Under the pieces are notes generated by a model. It was not told the origin of the DNA, did no database searches, and saw nothing but the letters and a program-made list of their open reading frames with translations. The translations under genes and the position numbers were made by a program. 64,000 bases of DNA, from the NCBI RefSeq assembly GCF_002938435.1, contig NZ_POQT01000009.1, positions 1 through 64,000 on the forward strand, given 5' to 3'. The DNA comes from Blastococcus saxobsidens (GTDB lineage Bacteria; Actinomycetota; Actinomycetes; Mycobacteriales; Geodermatophilaceae). Numbering within the stretch: position 1 is the stretch's first letter; each line of letters begins with the position of its first letter. Shown here in pieces: positions 8,552 to 17,176 of the stretch.

Positions 8552-8731
8552 CGCGGTACGTCCTCAGTTGCTCACGGGAGTCGGGACGCCGAGGAGCTCC
8601 ACGCGGCAGTCCGCCGGCGGCCACACCCTCAGCCGTCCAGCTGACCCCTCGAGCGTCCCACAGCGAACCGCCGTCCGGGCCGCCCTCCCGGGCACTCCCA
8701 GCCGACTCGCAGCGGGCGCCCAGCCACCCGC

Positions 8732-10507
8732 TCAGCCGCTCGCGAGCGCCACGGCCGGCGGGTCGACGACGTCGGCCGCCGTCAGCGAGGCCACCAGCTC
8801 GGCCACCGGCCGGGGCCGGCCGTACAGGTAGCCCTGCGCCAGCGGGCAGCCCAGCGACGCCAGCGCCCGCGCCTGCTCCGGCGTCTCCACGCCCTCGGCG
8901 ATGAGGATCAGGTCCAGCGCGTCGGCCAGCGCCATGACGCTGCGCAGCAGCCGCGCCCGCCGGGTCGAGGTGGTGATCGCCGAGACGAACGAGTTGTCCA
9001 GCTTCAGGAAGTCGGTCGGCAGTGTGTCCAGCCGGGACAGCGCCGAGTAGCCGGTGCCGAAGTCGTCGATCGCCACCCGCAGCCCGTGCTCGCGCAGCAC
9101 GTGCAGGGCGTGCACCGACCGGGTCGACTCGGCCTCCACCAGGCTCTCGGTCACCTCGACGACGGTGCGCTCGGCCGGCCAGCCGGAGCCCGCCAGCGTG
9201 GCCAGCACCCGGTCCGGGAAGCCGGGATCGTCCAGCTCCAGCCCCGACACGTTGACGGTCAGGAACAGCGAGCGGCCGGTCGCCTCGGACAGCGTCCGCG
9301 CATCGCGGCACGCGGCCAGCCACACGAACGCGCCGAGGGCGCCGATCAGGCCCTCCCGCTCGGCGACCGGCACGAAGTCCGCCGGCGGCACCGCGCCGAG
9401 CTCGGGGTGGGTCCAGCGCACCAGCGCCTCGACGCCGACGATCTCGCCGTCGGCCGGCGTCACGACCGGCTGGAGGTGCACCGACAGGCCACCGGAGGTG
9501 CCGGCCGCGAGCGCGGCGGCCAGGTCGCGGGCCATCGGGCTCTGCCCGCCGGCGTCCAGCTCGCTGCGGCCGCGGCCCCGGCTCTTCACCCGGTACAGGG
9601 CGGCGTCCGCGCGGCGCATCAGGTCCGCGGGCGAGTCGCCCGGCGCGAGCTCGGCCACCCCCACCGATGTGCCGATGTGCGGCAGCGCCGCCCGGAGCGC
9701 CTCGGCGCACGCGAGCGCGCTCCCGCCGTCGGATCCCGGGAGCAGCAGGGCGAACTCGTCGCCACCGTGCCTCGCCAGCACCGCGGTGCCGGGGAGCAGC
9801 GGGGTCCAGGTGGCGGCGACGGCGCGCAGCATCTCGTCGCCGGCGGCGTGCCCCCGGGAGTCGTTGACGGCCTTGAAGTGGTCCAGGTCGAACAGCGCCG
9901 CGGACAGCGGCTCGCCGGTGCGGGCCGTCGCGCGCACGGCAGCCTCCAGGGCCTCGTCGAAGCCGCGGCGGTTCACCAGCCCGGTGAGCGCGTCCTCGTG
10001 GGCGGTGGCCGCGCGGTGCGCGACCACGGCCATGGCGCCGGCGCAGCCGACGACGAGCACCGCGAGAACCCCGGCCACACCGGCGTCCACGTCGCCCCGC
10101 GCGACGACCACGACCGCGCCCATGACGAGCAGCTCGGCCAGGTAGCCCAGCGCGCACGGCAGCGCGAAGAAGAGGAAGGAGCCCATCGCGGCGAAGGCGC
10201 TCAGGGACAGCATCGCGACGGCGGCGCCCACCGTGGGCGAGGCGTAGGCGAAGACCCCGATGTCGACGACGCCGGCGGCCATCAGGAACCGGTAGCCCGA
10301 CAGCGGTATGCGGTGCCCCCAGCGCATGACGACGAGGCCCACCCCGGCCGTGACCGGTCCGAGCGCAGCCGCGCCCGGGTGCATCGCGCCCGCGGACCCC
10401 AGGACCAGCGCGATCGCGCCCAGCCCGCCCATCACGGTGAGCAGGCCGGACGTCCGCGCGATCAGCCGCGAGGTGGCCACCTCAGGAGCCAACCGGCTGA
10501 TCCGCAT
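8732..10507 (-). CDS. Membrane GGDEF-EAL cyclic-di-GMP protein
   Basis: A 591-residue protein with about five to six hydrophobic segments (residues 15-165), then a GGDEF domain (HGGDEF around residue 257) and an EAL domain (about 330-580). Diguanylate-cyclase residues are intact. The RxxD inhibitory site normally found five residues before GGDEF is replaced by PGTA, so product inhibition is probably lacking. The EAL domain keeps the phosphodiesterase residues: VEALVRW, TVNVSGLEL, VEVTES, IDDFGTGYSAL, FLKLD, AEGVET. It could therefore make or degrade c-di-GMP. No sensor domain other than the membrane region is visible. Confidence 0.93.
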   Translation of the reverse strand: MRISRLAPEVATSRLIARTSGLLTVMGGLGAIALVLGSAGAMHPGAAALGPVTAGVGLVVMRWGHRIPLSGYRFLMAAGVVDIGVFAYASPTVGAAVAMLSLSAFAAMGSFLFFALPCALGYLAELLVMGAVVVVARGDVDAGVAGVLAVLVVGCAGAMAVVAHRAATAHEDALTGLVNRRGFDEALEAAVRATARTGEPLSAALFDLDHFKAVNDSRGHAAGDEMLRAVAATWTPLLPGTAVLARHGGDEFALLLPGSDGGSALACAEALRAALPHIGTSVGVAELAPGDSPADLMRRADAALYRVKSRGRGRSELDAGGQSPMARDLAAALAAGTSGGLSVHLQPVVTPADGEIVGVEALVRWTHPELGAVPPADFVPVAEREGLIGALGAFVWLAACRDARTLSEATGRSLFLTVNVSGLELDDPGFPDRVLATLAGSGWPAERTVVEVTESLVEAESTRSVHALHVLREHGLRVAIDDFGTGYSALSRLDTLPTDFLKLDNSFVSAITTSTRRARLLRSVMALADALDLILIAEGVETPEQARALASLGCPLAQGYLYGRPRPVAELVASLTAADVVDPPAVALASG

Positions 10508-10558
10508 GGCTTGGACCTCGGCACACGCTCAGCGGAACTCAAGCGGCCGCATCCTGCG

Positions 10559-10581
10559 CCGTCCGGAAGTCCCCCGGACGG
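10559..10581 (-). terminator. Terminator hairpin after the DUF4407 gene
   Basis: CCGTCCGG (10559-10566) pairs with CCGGACGG (10574-10581) around a 7-nt loop, 16 bp past the stop of the reverse-strand gene ending at 10597. Confidence 0.5.
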
Positions 10582-10596
10582 GGGGCCTGTCGGTGG

Positions 10597-12006
10597 TCAG
10601 ACGCCGGTCGGCACCCGGTCCTGCGGCTTGCGCCGCACCGAGCGCACGGTGCGGACGGCGGCGTTGCGGGCCAGCTCCCGGATCGGGCCGGTGTCCCACA
10701 GCTGCCGCGGCGCCTCGTCGGCGGTCTCCGGCGCCGGCGTGGCCCCGCCCTGCCGCTCCCGCTCGACCCGCGCCGCCACCTCGGCCAGCGCGGTGCGGCG
10801 CCGGGCCAGGATGGCTTCCCGCTGCCGGTCGACCCGCTCCTTCTCGGCGAGCACCAGCAGCTCCTCCTTGGCCCGCGCCACCGTGCGGCGCGAGTCCTGC
10901 GCCATCGCCTCGAGGTCGACGTCGCCGTCGTCGCGCAGCGCGGCCAGCCGGTCGTAGGCGGTGGGCGGGCTGAAGTTCAGCAGCAGCTTCATGAGCACCG
11001 GCAGGACCTCCACGCTCATGAACAGCAGCGAGAGCATGAACTGGGCGGCGGCGAGGGTGCCGCTCTCGTCCCCGAGGCGGTCCAGCGCCTCCAGGCGCAG
11101 CAGGATGCCGCCCGAGCCCTCGTTCTGGGCGTCGAACGCGGCCTGCAGCCGGTCCAGCTCGGCGCTCAGCCGGGCGAAGTCGGCGCGGTCGCGGTCCAGC
11201 GACGACGTCGCCAGCTGGGCGCTGCGGCCCTCGGCCGCGGTCACCCCGGCGACGGCGGCGTCGAGCTCGGCGCGCGCCGCGGAGACGACCGCCTGCTGCG
11301 CGTCGGCCGCCGCACGGGCCTGCAGGTAGGCCTGCCCCGTGCCGGCGTCGCCGGTGCCGCAGGTGCCGTCGAGCTCGCACTGCGCCTTGGCCTCGAGGGC
11401 GCGCGACACCGCGAGCGCGGCGTCCAGCGCCGCCTGCTTGCCGGAGACCTCGGCGCGGACGGTCATCAGCTGCTCGTCGCTGCGGCCGCCGCTGGCCACG
11501 ATCGCCTCCTGCGCGGCGATCCGCTCCTCCAGCTCGGGCAGGCCGGCGAACCGGGTGTCGGCCTCCAGCGTCTGGCGGTGCACATCGGCGGCCTCGGCCT
11601 GCATCACCACGATCTCGGCGTCGATCTCCTTGTGGAAGACCTGCAGCGTCAGCGGCGTCGCGACGACGACGCCGAGCACCAGGGCCAGCCCCACGCGGGG
11701 CACCGCCAGCGCCAGGTTCCGCTTCAGCGACGAGTCGTGCGCCATCCCGACCAGCAGCATCCGGTCCAGGTTGACGACGACGGCGCCCCAGCCCAGGCCC
11801 ACCAGCAGCGCGAACGGCCACCAGACGCCGAGGGCCATGTGTACCGCGAACGCCGCGGAGACCGCGGCGAGCCCGCCGGTGCTGAGCAGGACGCCGCCCA
11901 GCGCCACGAACCGGGGCCGGGCACCGGGCGCCGCCGTCAGCACGTCCGGACGTGCCCCGGCCAGCACCGCCAGCGCGTGGCCGATCCGTCCTCGTCGAGC
12001 CAACAT
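10597..12006 (-). CDS. DUF4407 membrane protein with long coiled coil
   Basis: A 469-residue DUF4407 protein. It has hydrophobic segments around residues 35-80 (ALGGVLLSTGGLAAVSAAFAVHM, FALLVGLGWGAVVVNLDRMLL) and 105-125, then a long Ala/Glu/Arg-rich coiled coil of about 190 residues with two cysteines (KAQCELDGTCG). A further membrane segment (LAAAQFMLSLLFMSVEVLPVLMKLLL) precedes a charged cytoplasmic tail. The family's function is unknown. ATG 12006 (MLARRGRIGH) is preferred over GTG 12018 because a G-rich ribosome site lies about 11 nt before it. Confidence 0.88.
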   Translation of the reverse strand: MLARRGRIGHALAVLAGARPDVLTAAPGARPRFVALGGVLLSTGGLAAVSAAFAVHMALGVWWPFALLVGLGWGAVVVNLDRMLLVGMAHDSSLKRNLALAVPRVGLALVLGVVVATPLTLQVFHKEIDAEIVVMQAEAADVHRQTLEADTRFAGLPELEERIAAQEAIVASGGRSDEQLMTVRAEVSGKQAALDAALAVSRALEAKAQCELDGTCGTGDAGTGQAYLQARAAADAQQAVVSAARAELDAAVAGVTAAEGRSAQLATSSLDRDRADFARLSAELDRLQAAFDAQNEGSGGILLRLEALDRLGDESGTLAAAQFMLSLLFMSVEVLPVLMKLLLNFSPPTAYDRLAALRDDGDVDLEAMAQDSRRTVARAKEELLVLAEKERVDRQREAILARRRTALAEVAARVERERQGGATPAPETADEAPRQLWDTGPIRELARNAAVRTVRSVRRKPQDRVPTGV

Positions 12007-12130
12007 GTACGTGCACACCCCCGGCGACGGGGATTGCGGGGATCCGTCGCCTTCCCTGCCCTTATCGGCAGGCCCGGGGGTGTGACGGGACGGTCACGGC
12101 GTGCGGGATGTCGCGCGGGCTGCTGATGGC

Positions 12131-12388
12131 TCAGCCGTCCGGGGTGCTGCCGTCGCCCCCGCCCTCGGTGTTGTCGTCGCTGTCCAGGCCGCCGGTGCCC
12201 TTGTCGACGGCGTCGTCGTCCTCCTCGCCGCCGTCCACCGGGTCGGGTCCGCCGACCTCCTCCTGCTCGAACTCCTCCTCGACGCTCGTGCCGTCCTGGG
12301 GGTCGGCGGTGTCGCCCTCACCGCAGCCGGTCAGCGCCAGACCGCCGGCGAGCACCGCGCCGGCGACCATCCGCGTGGTCCTGCGCAC
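12131..12388 (-). CDS. Small acidic lipoprotein
   Basis: An 85-residue lipoprotein with signal peptide MRRTTRMVAGAVLAGG and lipobox LTGC (Cys22). The mature part is almost entirely Asp, Glu, Gly and Pro and has no predictable fold. It would be tethered outside the membrane; such acidic tails sometimes bind cations or serve as spacers. No family recognised. It follows the DUF4407 gene's upstream end in the same direction. Confidence 0.75.
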   Translation of the reverse strand: MRRTTRMVAGAVLAGGLALTGCGEGDTADPQDGTSVEEEFEQEEVGGPDPVDGGEEDDDAVDKGTGGLDSDDNTEGGGDGSTPDG

Positions 12389-12491
12389 GGGTCCTCCTCG
12401 AAGTCATGGACTGGTGCATCCTCTCCTGCCCGGCGGCCCCGCCGGCACGCGGACCCGGCGGCAGATGACACGGCTTCGACATCTCCCGCTG

Positions 12492-13073
12492 TCAGGTCGA
12501 GGACCACGTCGGGTCGCGGCCGGTGCGGCCCAGCAGCCGGTCCATCGCCGGGGCGCCGTCCGGCACGGGCACGACCGGCCCGAACAGGCCCTCGGGCTCG
12601 TCAGCGGGATCGCTGCGGTCGCCGACGAAGTCCAGGCACGCCTCGACGGCGGCGTCGTCCGGCCGGTAGGGCTGCCCGGTGGCGACGGCGAGGTCCCAGC
12701 CGTGCACCAGCACCTCGTCCAGCGCGACGAGTGCCATCGCCGGTGCCGGCATGCGCACCCCGGCCACCTCGGTCGTGCCCTCCCAGGCGTCCGGCTCGCG
12801 CCACGCGGCGGCCAGCGCCGCCAGCTGGGCGGGAAGGCGGGTGCGCCAGTCGGGCGCGAGGCTCGCCGCGTCGGCCGACGGGCCGCCGTCGAAGGCGGTC
12901 TTCTCCGCGGCGAGCCGGAACGCCAGCGTGAGCCCGACCAGGTGGTCGAGCAGGGCGGCGACCGTCATGTCCTCGCACGGCGTCGGGTGGCACAGCTGGT
13001 CCTCCCGCACGCCGGCGACCACGCGGGCCACCTCGGCGGTCTGCGGCCCCAGGTCGAGCGTCGTCGTCTGCAT
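12492..13073 (-). CDS. TIGR03086-type DinB/maleylpyruvate-isomerase-like metal-binding protein
   Basis: A 193-residue four-helix-bundle protein of the mycothiol-dependent maleylpyruvate isomerase/DinB superfamily (TIGR03086 type). It opens with QTTTLDLGPQTAEVARVV and has the early histidine in LLDHLVG and the HGWDLAVATGQ motif, whose histidine and aspartate fit the metal-binding set. Family members couple metal-bound mycothiol to small substrates, but most are uncharacterised. The reading frame stays open far upstream; ATG 13073 is chosen because it begins the conserved N-terminus and leaves 54 bp to the divergent gene at 13128. Confidence 0.85.
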   Translation of the reverse strand: MQTTTLDLGPQTAEVARVVAGVREDQLCHPTPCEDMTVAALLDHLVGLTLAFRLAAEKTAFDGGPSADAASLAPDWRTRLPAQLAALAAAWREPDAWEGTTEVAGVRMPAPAMALVALDEVLVHGWDLAVATGQPYRPDDAAVEACLDFVGDRSDPADEPEGLFGPVVPVPDGAPAMDRLLGRTGRDPTWSST

Positions 13074-13127
13074 GCTTGTCAGACGGCTCCGGCGCCCCGG
13101 ACTCATCGGTGGGGCAAGCTGCTCGGC

Positions 13128-13547
13128 GTGAGCGATCCCCACGACCTCCGCCGGTTCGTCGACGCGCAGTCCCAGACCTACGACCAGGCGCTGGGCGAGC
13201 TGCGCGCCGGGGGGAAGCGGACGCACTGGATGTGGTTCGTGTTCCCGCAGATCGCGGGGTTGGGGCGCAGCGGCATGGCCCAGCGGTTCGCGATCGCCGA
13301 CCTCGACGAGGCCCGCGCGTACGTCGCCCACCCGGTGCTGGGCCCCCGGCTGGTCGAGTGCGCCCGTGCGCTCACCGCGCTGGACACCGACGACGCCGTC
13401 CGGGTGATGGGTTCGATCGACGCGCAGAAGCTCCGCTCGTCGATGACGCTCTTCGCGCACGCCGCGCCCGACCAGCCGGTCTTCCGCGAGGTGCTCGACC
13501 ACTATTTCGACGGCGCGGAGGACGAGGCCACCAGTTCCCGGCTCTGA
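13128..13547 (+). CDS. DUF1810 family protein
   Basis: A 139-residue DUF1810 protein, recognised by LRRFVDAQSQTYDQALGELR, the hallmark HWMWFVFPQIAGLGRS, and DAQKLRSSMTLF followed by a C-terminal FREVLDHYFDG. The fold is a small helical globule; some homologs are linked to calpastatin-like or NADAR-type neighbours, but the biochemical role is unknown. The GTG at 13128 is the first codon giving the family's normal N-terminus. Confidence 0.9.
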   Translation: MSDPHDLRRFVDAQSQTYDQALGELRAGGKRTHWMWFVFPQIAGLGRSGMAQRFAIADLDEARAYVAHPVLGPRLVECARALTALDTDDAVRVMGSIDAQKLRSSMTLFAHAAPDQPVFREVLDHYFDGAEDEATSSRL

Positions 13548-13821
13548 CGACGCATGGCGCGGTGGCGCCGGCAACCTGCCGCCACAGGTCGGACGGGGCT
13601 GTCGCCTACCCCAGGGCCGTCGCCGTCGGGGGCGAGGCATGCCGCCGCCATACCCGCGCCCCGCCCGGTGCGGGCTGATCTTCCACCCCACGACACGCCG
13701 ATTACGACACGCCCAAGTACTGCTATGGCGGGTGTAGGAAGTCAGAACCGGGCGTCGGCGGCTCGTCACCGTCCCGTCCAGCGACTTATGCGCGCCGGAA
13801 ACGGGCCGCCAGGGCGGGGGA
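13548..13821. other. Intergenic leader of the membrane protein gene
   Basis: A 274-bp gap with no open frame that looks coding. It becomes noticeably richer in A/T after 13690 (for example around 13697-13740), as does the gene that follows, so a promoter is likely there, but no clear -35/-10 pair stands out. Confidence 0.4.
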
Positions 13822-14832
13822 ATGATGGACTCCAGCGAGATCGCAGTCGCGTTCGCCTCCTCCCTGGCAGGAGCCGTCGCCGGCGCCGTCCTGCCACTGT
13901 TCCTGCCGAAACGAACCGCCAGCAGTTCCACCAGTGCTGAGGGAAGTGCCCGTAACGCCATATCGGGTGGGACCTTCACCGGAAATGTGCACGTGGGCGA
14001 CGAAGTCTTCCACCTCACGCACGACAACCGGGTGATCATCAACGGGCCGGCCGTTCGAGAAGTGGCCGATCTGACGCCTCCTCGCCGGGAGCGACGCCCG
14101 TCGAATTCTGCGGCGAGCACGAGTTCGAGCAGCGACTGGGAACCGCTCGTGTGGGGGGGCTTGGCGGTCCTGCTAGTCGTGCTGGGCTACTTGCGGTACC
14201 GGGAAACCGTCATCATCACGGTGCTCTCCCTCAGCGGCTTCGCGATGTTCTTGCCGATCGGTGCCCTGATCGCGGCGCGGGTGCGAGCTGTCTCCTACGC
14301 GCGGAGTCAGCTCGTCCAAGTCTGGCTCAACCTGCTCCTCGTATGCGCGAGTCTGCTCGGCATCTACTTCCTCAGCGATCCGCTGACGGGGATCGACGCT
14401 TCGGTGTTCGCAACACTCCTCGAGGCGGGCAGGACCGCAGCTATCGACGAGTTGTTCGAGCGGTTCGGGTTCGACTGGGTACTCTTCCTCCTGTACCAGC
14501 TGCTTGGCCTGGCCCTTTCAGTGCTCTCCGTGAGCATGATCGCGTTCCATTCGCTGAAGCTTTATGCGGTGGCTGCGACAGCGGTTCGCGCCCAGCAGGA
14601 CGGGGATTACCGTCCAGGGCCCATGCGAGCATGGCTCATCCGCGTCGGCGGTGGCCCAGGAGCGATCTTCGGCAAGGCGGTCGTCCTCACCGTGTTTTCC
14701 CTCGTCCTCATCAGCGGGGCGGGATTCGCTCTCGTGTCCAAGCTCCAGTCGGATCGTGACTTTCCCGGGATCCCCGCGCCTGCGACCCCGACGGCCCCAT
14801 CCGAGGGGGACCTCCCGGCTCCGCCGTCCTGA
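13822..14832 (+). CDS. Multi-pass membrane protein with a conflict-protein-like N-terminal motif
   Basis: A 336-residue membrane protein. After a short hydrophobic N-terminus (VAFASSLAGAVAGAVLPLFL) comes a polar stretch ARNAISGGTFTGNVHVGDEVFHL, resembling the 'ISGGTFhGxVxQxG' motif that precedes NTPase or protease modules in actinobacterial conflict and signalling proteins. The rest holds about five transmembrane helices (LVWGGLAVLLVVLGYL, ILSGFAMFLPIGALIAARV-like, LVQVWLNLLLVCASLLGIYFL, VLFLLYQLLGLALSVLSVSMI, AVVLTVFSLVLISGAGFALV) and a Pro-rich tail. Third codon positions are visibly less GC-rich than in the neighbours, suggesting transfer. Function unknown. The start has a GGGCGGGGG ribosome site. 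Confidence 0.75.
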   Translation: MMDSSEIAVAFASSLAGAVAGAVLPLFLPKRTASSSTSAEGSARNAISGGTFTGNVHVGDEVFHLTHDNRVIINGPAVREVADLTPPRRERRPSNSAASTSSSSDWEPLVWGGLAVLLVVLGYLRYRETVIITVLSLSGFAMFLPIGALIAARVRAVSYARSQLVQVWLNLLLVCASLLGIYFLSDPLTGIDASVFATLLEAGRTAAIDELFERFGFDWVLFLLYQLLGLALSVLSVSMIAFHSLKLYAVAATAVRAQQDGDYRPGPMRAWLIRVGGGPGAIFGKAVVLTVFSLVLISGAGFALVSKLQSDRDFPGIPAPATPTAPSEGDLPAPPS

Positions 14833-14955
14833 CGCGCGGTTCGACGCAGCATTGCGGTCGCGATACGCCATCGCGGGGATGGCCATCGCACGCCGACGGA
14901 CAGCTCCACGGCCGGCCGCCGCAATCCCGCCTCGCGTCGCCGCCGCACGTCGGCG

Positions 14956-15999
14956 ATGGTTGAGGGCGTGAGCACTGACAGCGGTTCCGGATACGTCGAG
15001 CCCGAGTACACCCGCGACTCCAAGTACATCTCCGACCGCATCACCGCCGACGGCTCCAGCCGCTGGCCCGTCGAGGCCGGCCGCTACCGCCTCGTCGTCG
15101 CCCGCGCCTGCCCCTGGGCGAACCGCTCGGTGATCGTGCGCCGGCTGCTCGGCCTGGAGGACGCCATCTCGATGGGCCTGTGCGGGCCCACCCACGACGA
15201 GCGCAGCTGGACGTTCGACCTCGACCCCGGCGGCCGCGACCCGGTGCTGGGATACGAGCGGCTGCAGGAAGCGTTCCTCGCCCGCGACCCGGAGTACTCC
15301 CGCGGCATCACGGTGCCGGCGATGGTGGACGTGCCGAGCGGCGCCGTCGCCACCAACGACTTCCCGCAGATCACCCTGGACCTCTCCACCCAGTGGACCG
15401 CCCACCACCGCGACGGCGCGCCCGACCTCTACCCGGAGCACCTGCGCGACGAGATGGACGAGGTGATGGAGCGGGTCTACCAGGAGGTGAACAACGGCGT
15501 GTACCGCTGCGGGTTCTCCGGCTCGCAGCGCGCCTACGACAAGGCCTACGACCGGCTGTTCGCCACGATGGACTGGCTGTCCGAGCGGCTGGCCGACCGC
15601 CGCTTCCTGATGGGCGACCAGATCACCGAGGCCGACGTCCGGCTGTTCACCACGCTGGCCCGGTTCGACGCCGTCTACCACGGCCACTTCAAGTGCAACC
15701 GGCAGAAGCTGACCGAGATGCCGGTGCTGTGGGCGTACGCGCGCGACCTCTTCCAGACTCCCGGGTTCGGCGACACGATCGACTTCCCGCAGATCAAGGA
15801 GCACTACTACGTCGTGCACGCCGACATCAACCCGACGCAGATCATCCCGAAGGGGCCGGACACCTCGAACTGGCTGACGCCGCACGGCCGTGAGGAGCTC
15901 GGCGACCGGCCGTTCGGCGACGGGACGCCGCCCCCGCCGCCGCCGGCGCTGGAGCAGGTGCCCGCGGAGCACGGGCCCGGGGGCATCGCGCACCGCTGA
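14956..15999 (+). CDS. Glutathionyl-hydroquinone reductase-like (ECM4/YqjG, omega-GST) protein
   Basis: A 347-residue omega-class glutathione-transferase-like protein. The thioredoxin-like half has the catalytic motif RACPWANRSVIVRR (Cys-Pro-Trp-Ala), then YLQ/EAFLARDPEYSRGITVPAMVD; the helical half includes FLMGDQITEADVRLFTTLARFD and YHGHFKCN. ECM4/YqjG enzymes reduce glutathionyl-hydroquinones; actinobacteria use mycothiol, so the natural thiol here is probably mycothiol. The start is uncertain between ATG 14956 and GTG 14968, neither having a strong ribosome site. The C-terminal 30 residues are a Pro-rich tail. Confidence 0.9.
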   Translation: MVEGVSTDSGSGYVEPEYTRDSKYISDRITADGSSRWPVEAGRYRLVVARACPWANRSVIVRRLLGLEDAISMGLCGPTHDERSWTFDLDPGGRDPVLGYERLQEAFLARDPEYSRGITVPAMVDVPSGAVATNDFPQITLDLSTQWTAHHRDGAPDLYPEHLRDEMDEVMERVYQEVNNGVYRCGFSGSQRAYDKAYDRLFATMDWLSERLADRRFLMGDQITEADVRLFTTLARFDAVYHGHFKCNRQKLTEMPVLWAYARDLFQTPGFGDTIDFPQIKEHYYVVHADINPTQIIPKGPDTSNWLTPHGREELGDRPFGDGTPPPPPPALEQVPAEHGPGGIAHR

Positions 16000-16049
16000 C
16001 CTGTGGACAACGGGCGGGGAGGTCGTCGCCGGCTGGCACGGTGACCGGC

Positions 16050-16460
16050 ATGACGATCTCCCCGCTCACCGCCCTGCCCGTCCGCTCCGCCGCCGAGCTC
16101 ACCGAGCGGTGGTCCGCGATCCTCGAGCCGCCGGTGTTCGGCGCCCGCAGCCTGTGGCTGACCTGGTTCGGCACCGACGGCCGGCAGCTCCCGCTGGTCG
16201 TCCCGGTCGACGATCTGCGGCTCGTCCCGGACGGCAAGATGCTGGTCGGGTTGCGCGAGCTGCACTTCTCTGTGCTCGACGACCAGCTCGGCGGCGCGGG
16301 GCACCTCGCGCTGGCGCTGTGCCGGCCGGGGTCACCGTCGGTGACCGAGGGCGACCAGCAGTGGGCCGAGGCGCTGCGCGCGGTCCTGGACGAGGCCTCC
16401 TGGAGCCTGCACCTGGCCGCCGGTGGCGCGGTCGTGCCGATGGTGGCCGGTCCGTTGTGA
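16050..16460 (+). CDS. Hypothetical protein, 136 residues
   Basis: A short actinobacterial protein with alternating strands and helices: SLWLTWFGTDGRQLPLVVPVDD, VGLRELHFSVLDDQLG, LALALCRPGSPSVTEGDQQWAEAL and SLHLAAGGAVVPMV. The 'CRPG...DxxWAxAL' segment is shared with actinobacterial hypothetical proteins that may adopt a JAB/MPN-like fold, but the metal-binding HxH...D set is not visible. Codon bias is strongly coding. ATG 16050 is chosen; a GTG at 16041 is possible. No functional context. Confidence 0.65.
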   Translation: MTISPLTALPVRSAAELTERWSAILEPPVFGARSLWLTWFGTDGRQLPLVVPVDDLRLVPDGKMLVGLRELHFSVLDDQLGGAGHLALALCRPGSPSVTEGDQQWAEALRAVLDEASWSLHLAAGGAVVPMVAGPL

Positions 16461-16594
16461 GCCGTCCCGCACGGTTCAGCGGTGCCGACGCTGCAGGTCT
16501 CCAGGCGCCGGGCGGTCACCCGATCCGGCGGCGGACGACGGCTTGTCCACAGTTACGGAACCGCACACGACCGAACCCTGCGTAGTCTCCCGCT

Positions 16595-17176
16595 GTGCGT
16601 GATCGTCGAGGACTGCGTCGAGCCGTGGTGGGTCTGCTGATCGGGACGGCCGTGTTGAGCGGCTGCTCCGAGAAGCAGCAAGCCAACGAGAGTCTCCCGA
16701 CGAGTTCTGCCGCGGAGAAGACACAGTCACGGCCCGAGCTGGGCCCAGAGGATTTCCGTGTTCCTGACGAAGCGCGGGTGCAAGACCCTGCAGGTGCACA
16801 GGCGTTTGTGCGCTACTACTTCGAGCTCATCAACCACACCTCCGCCACGTTGGAGCCGGATGCGCTCCGCCAGCTAAGTGAAGACTGCGATGACTGCGCC
16901 CGTATCGCAGATAACGCCGAGAGAAGCGCACAAGCAGGCCACCGTTACGACGGGGGGCAGATCACTATCACGGAGATGGCCCCGGCCTTGGTCCGGGACG
17001 GGACGGCCGACATGGCCATTCGCCTGAATCAGTCGACGCTCGTCGTGCGCGATGCCTCGGGAAATCCGGTCGCAGAAGGAAGCTCGGAGGAGTACGTCGG
17101 TCTCCCCGGCAGTGTCTCACTCGCGTGGAAGCCCGCCCTTGACTCCTGGGTCATGACCTACATGACTTTCGGATGA
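16595..17176 (+). CDS. DUF6318-type lipoprotein
   Basis: A 193-residue lipoprotein with a signal peptide ending LSGC (Cys24). The mature part matches the DUF6318 pattern: FRVPDEARVQDPAGAQAFVRYYFELIN, two cysteines in LSEDCDDCARI and a beta-rich C-terminus (SSEEYVGLPGSVSLAWKPALDSWVMTYM). The family is an uncharacterised cell-surface lipoprotein of actinobacteria, with a fold resembling nuclear-transport-factor-2-like barrels. The GTG start lies 6 nt after TAGTCT (16583-16588), so the message is probably leaderless. Its stop overlaps the next gene's ATG (ATGA), coupling the two. Third-position GC is low for this window. Confidence 0.8.
   Translation: MRDRRGLRRAVVGLLIGTAVLSGCSEKQQANESLPTSSAAEKTQSRPELGPEDFRVPDEARVQDPAGAQAFVRYYFELINHTSATLEPDALRQLSEDCDDCARIADNAERSAQAGHRYDGGQITITEMAPALVRDGTADMAIRLNQSTLVVRDASGNPVAEGSSEEYVGLPGSVSLAWKPALDSWVMTYMTFG

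Noticed and set aside
12492-14120. A 542-residue product extending the DinB-like gene upstream
   Set aside because: The extension overlaps the DUF1810 gene and has no similarity; the family start is at 13073.
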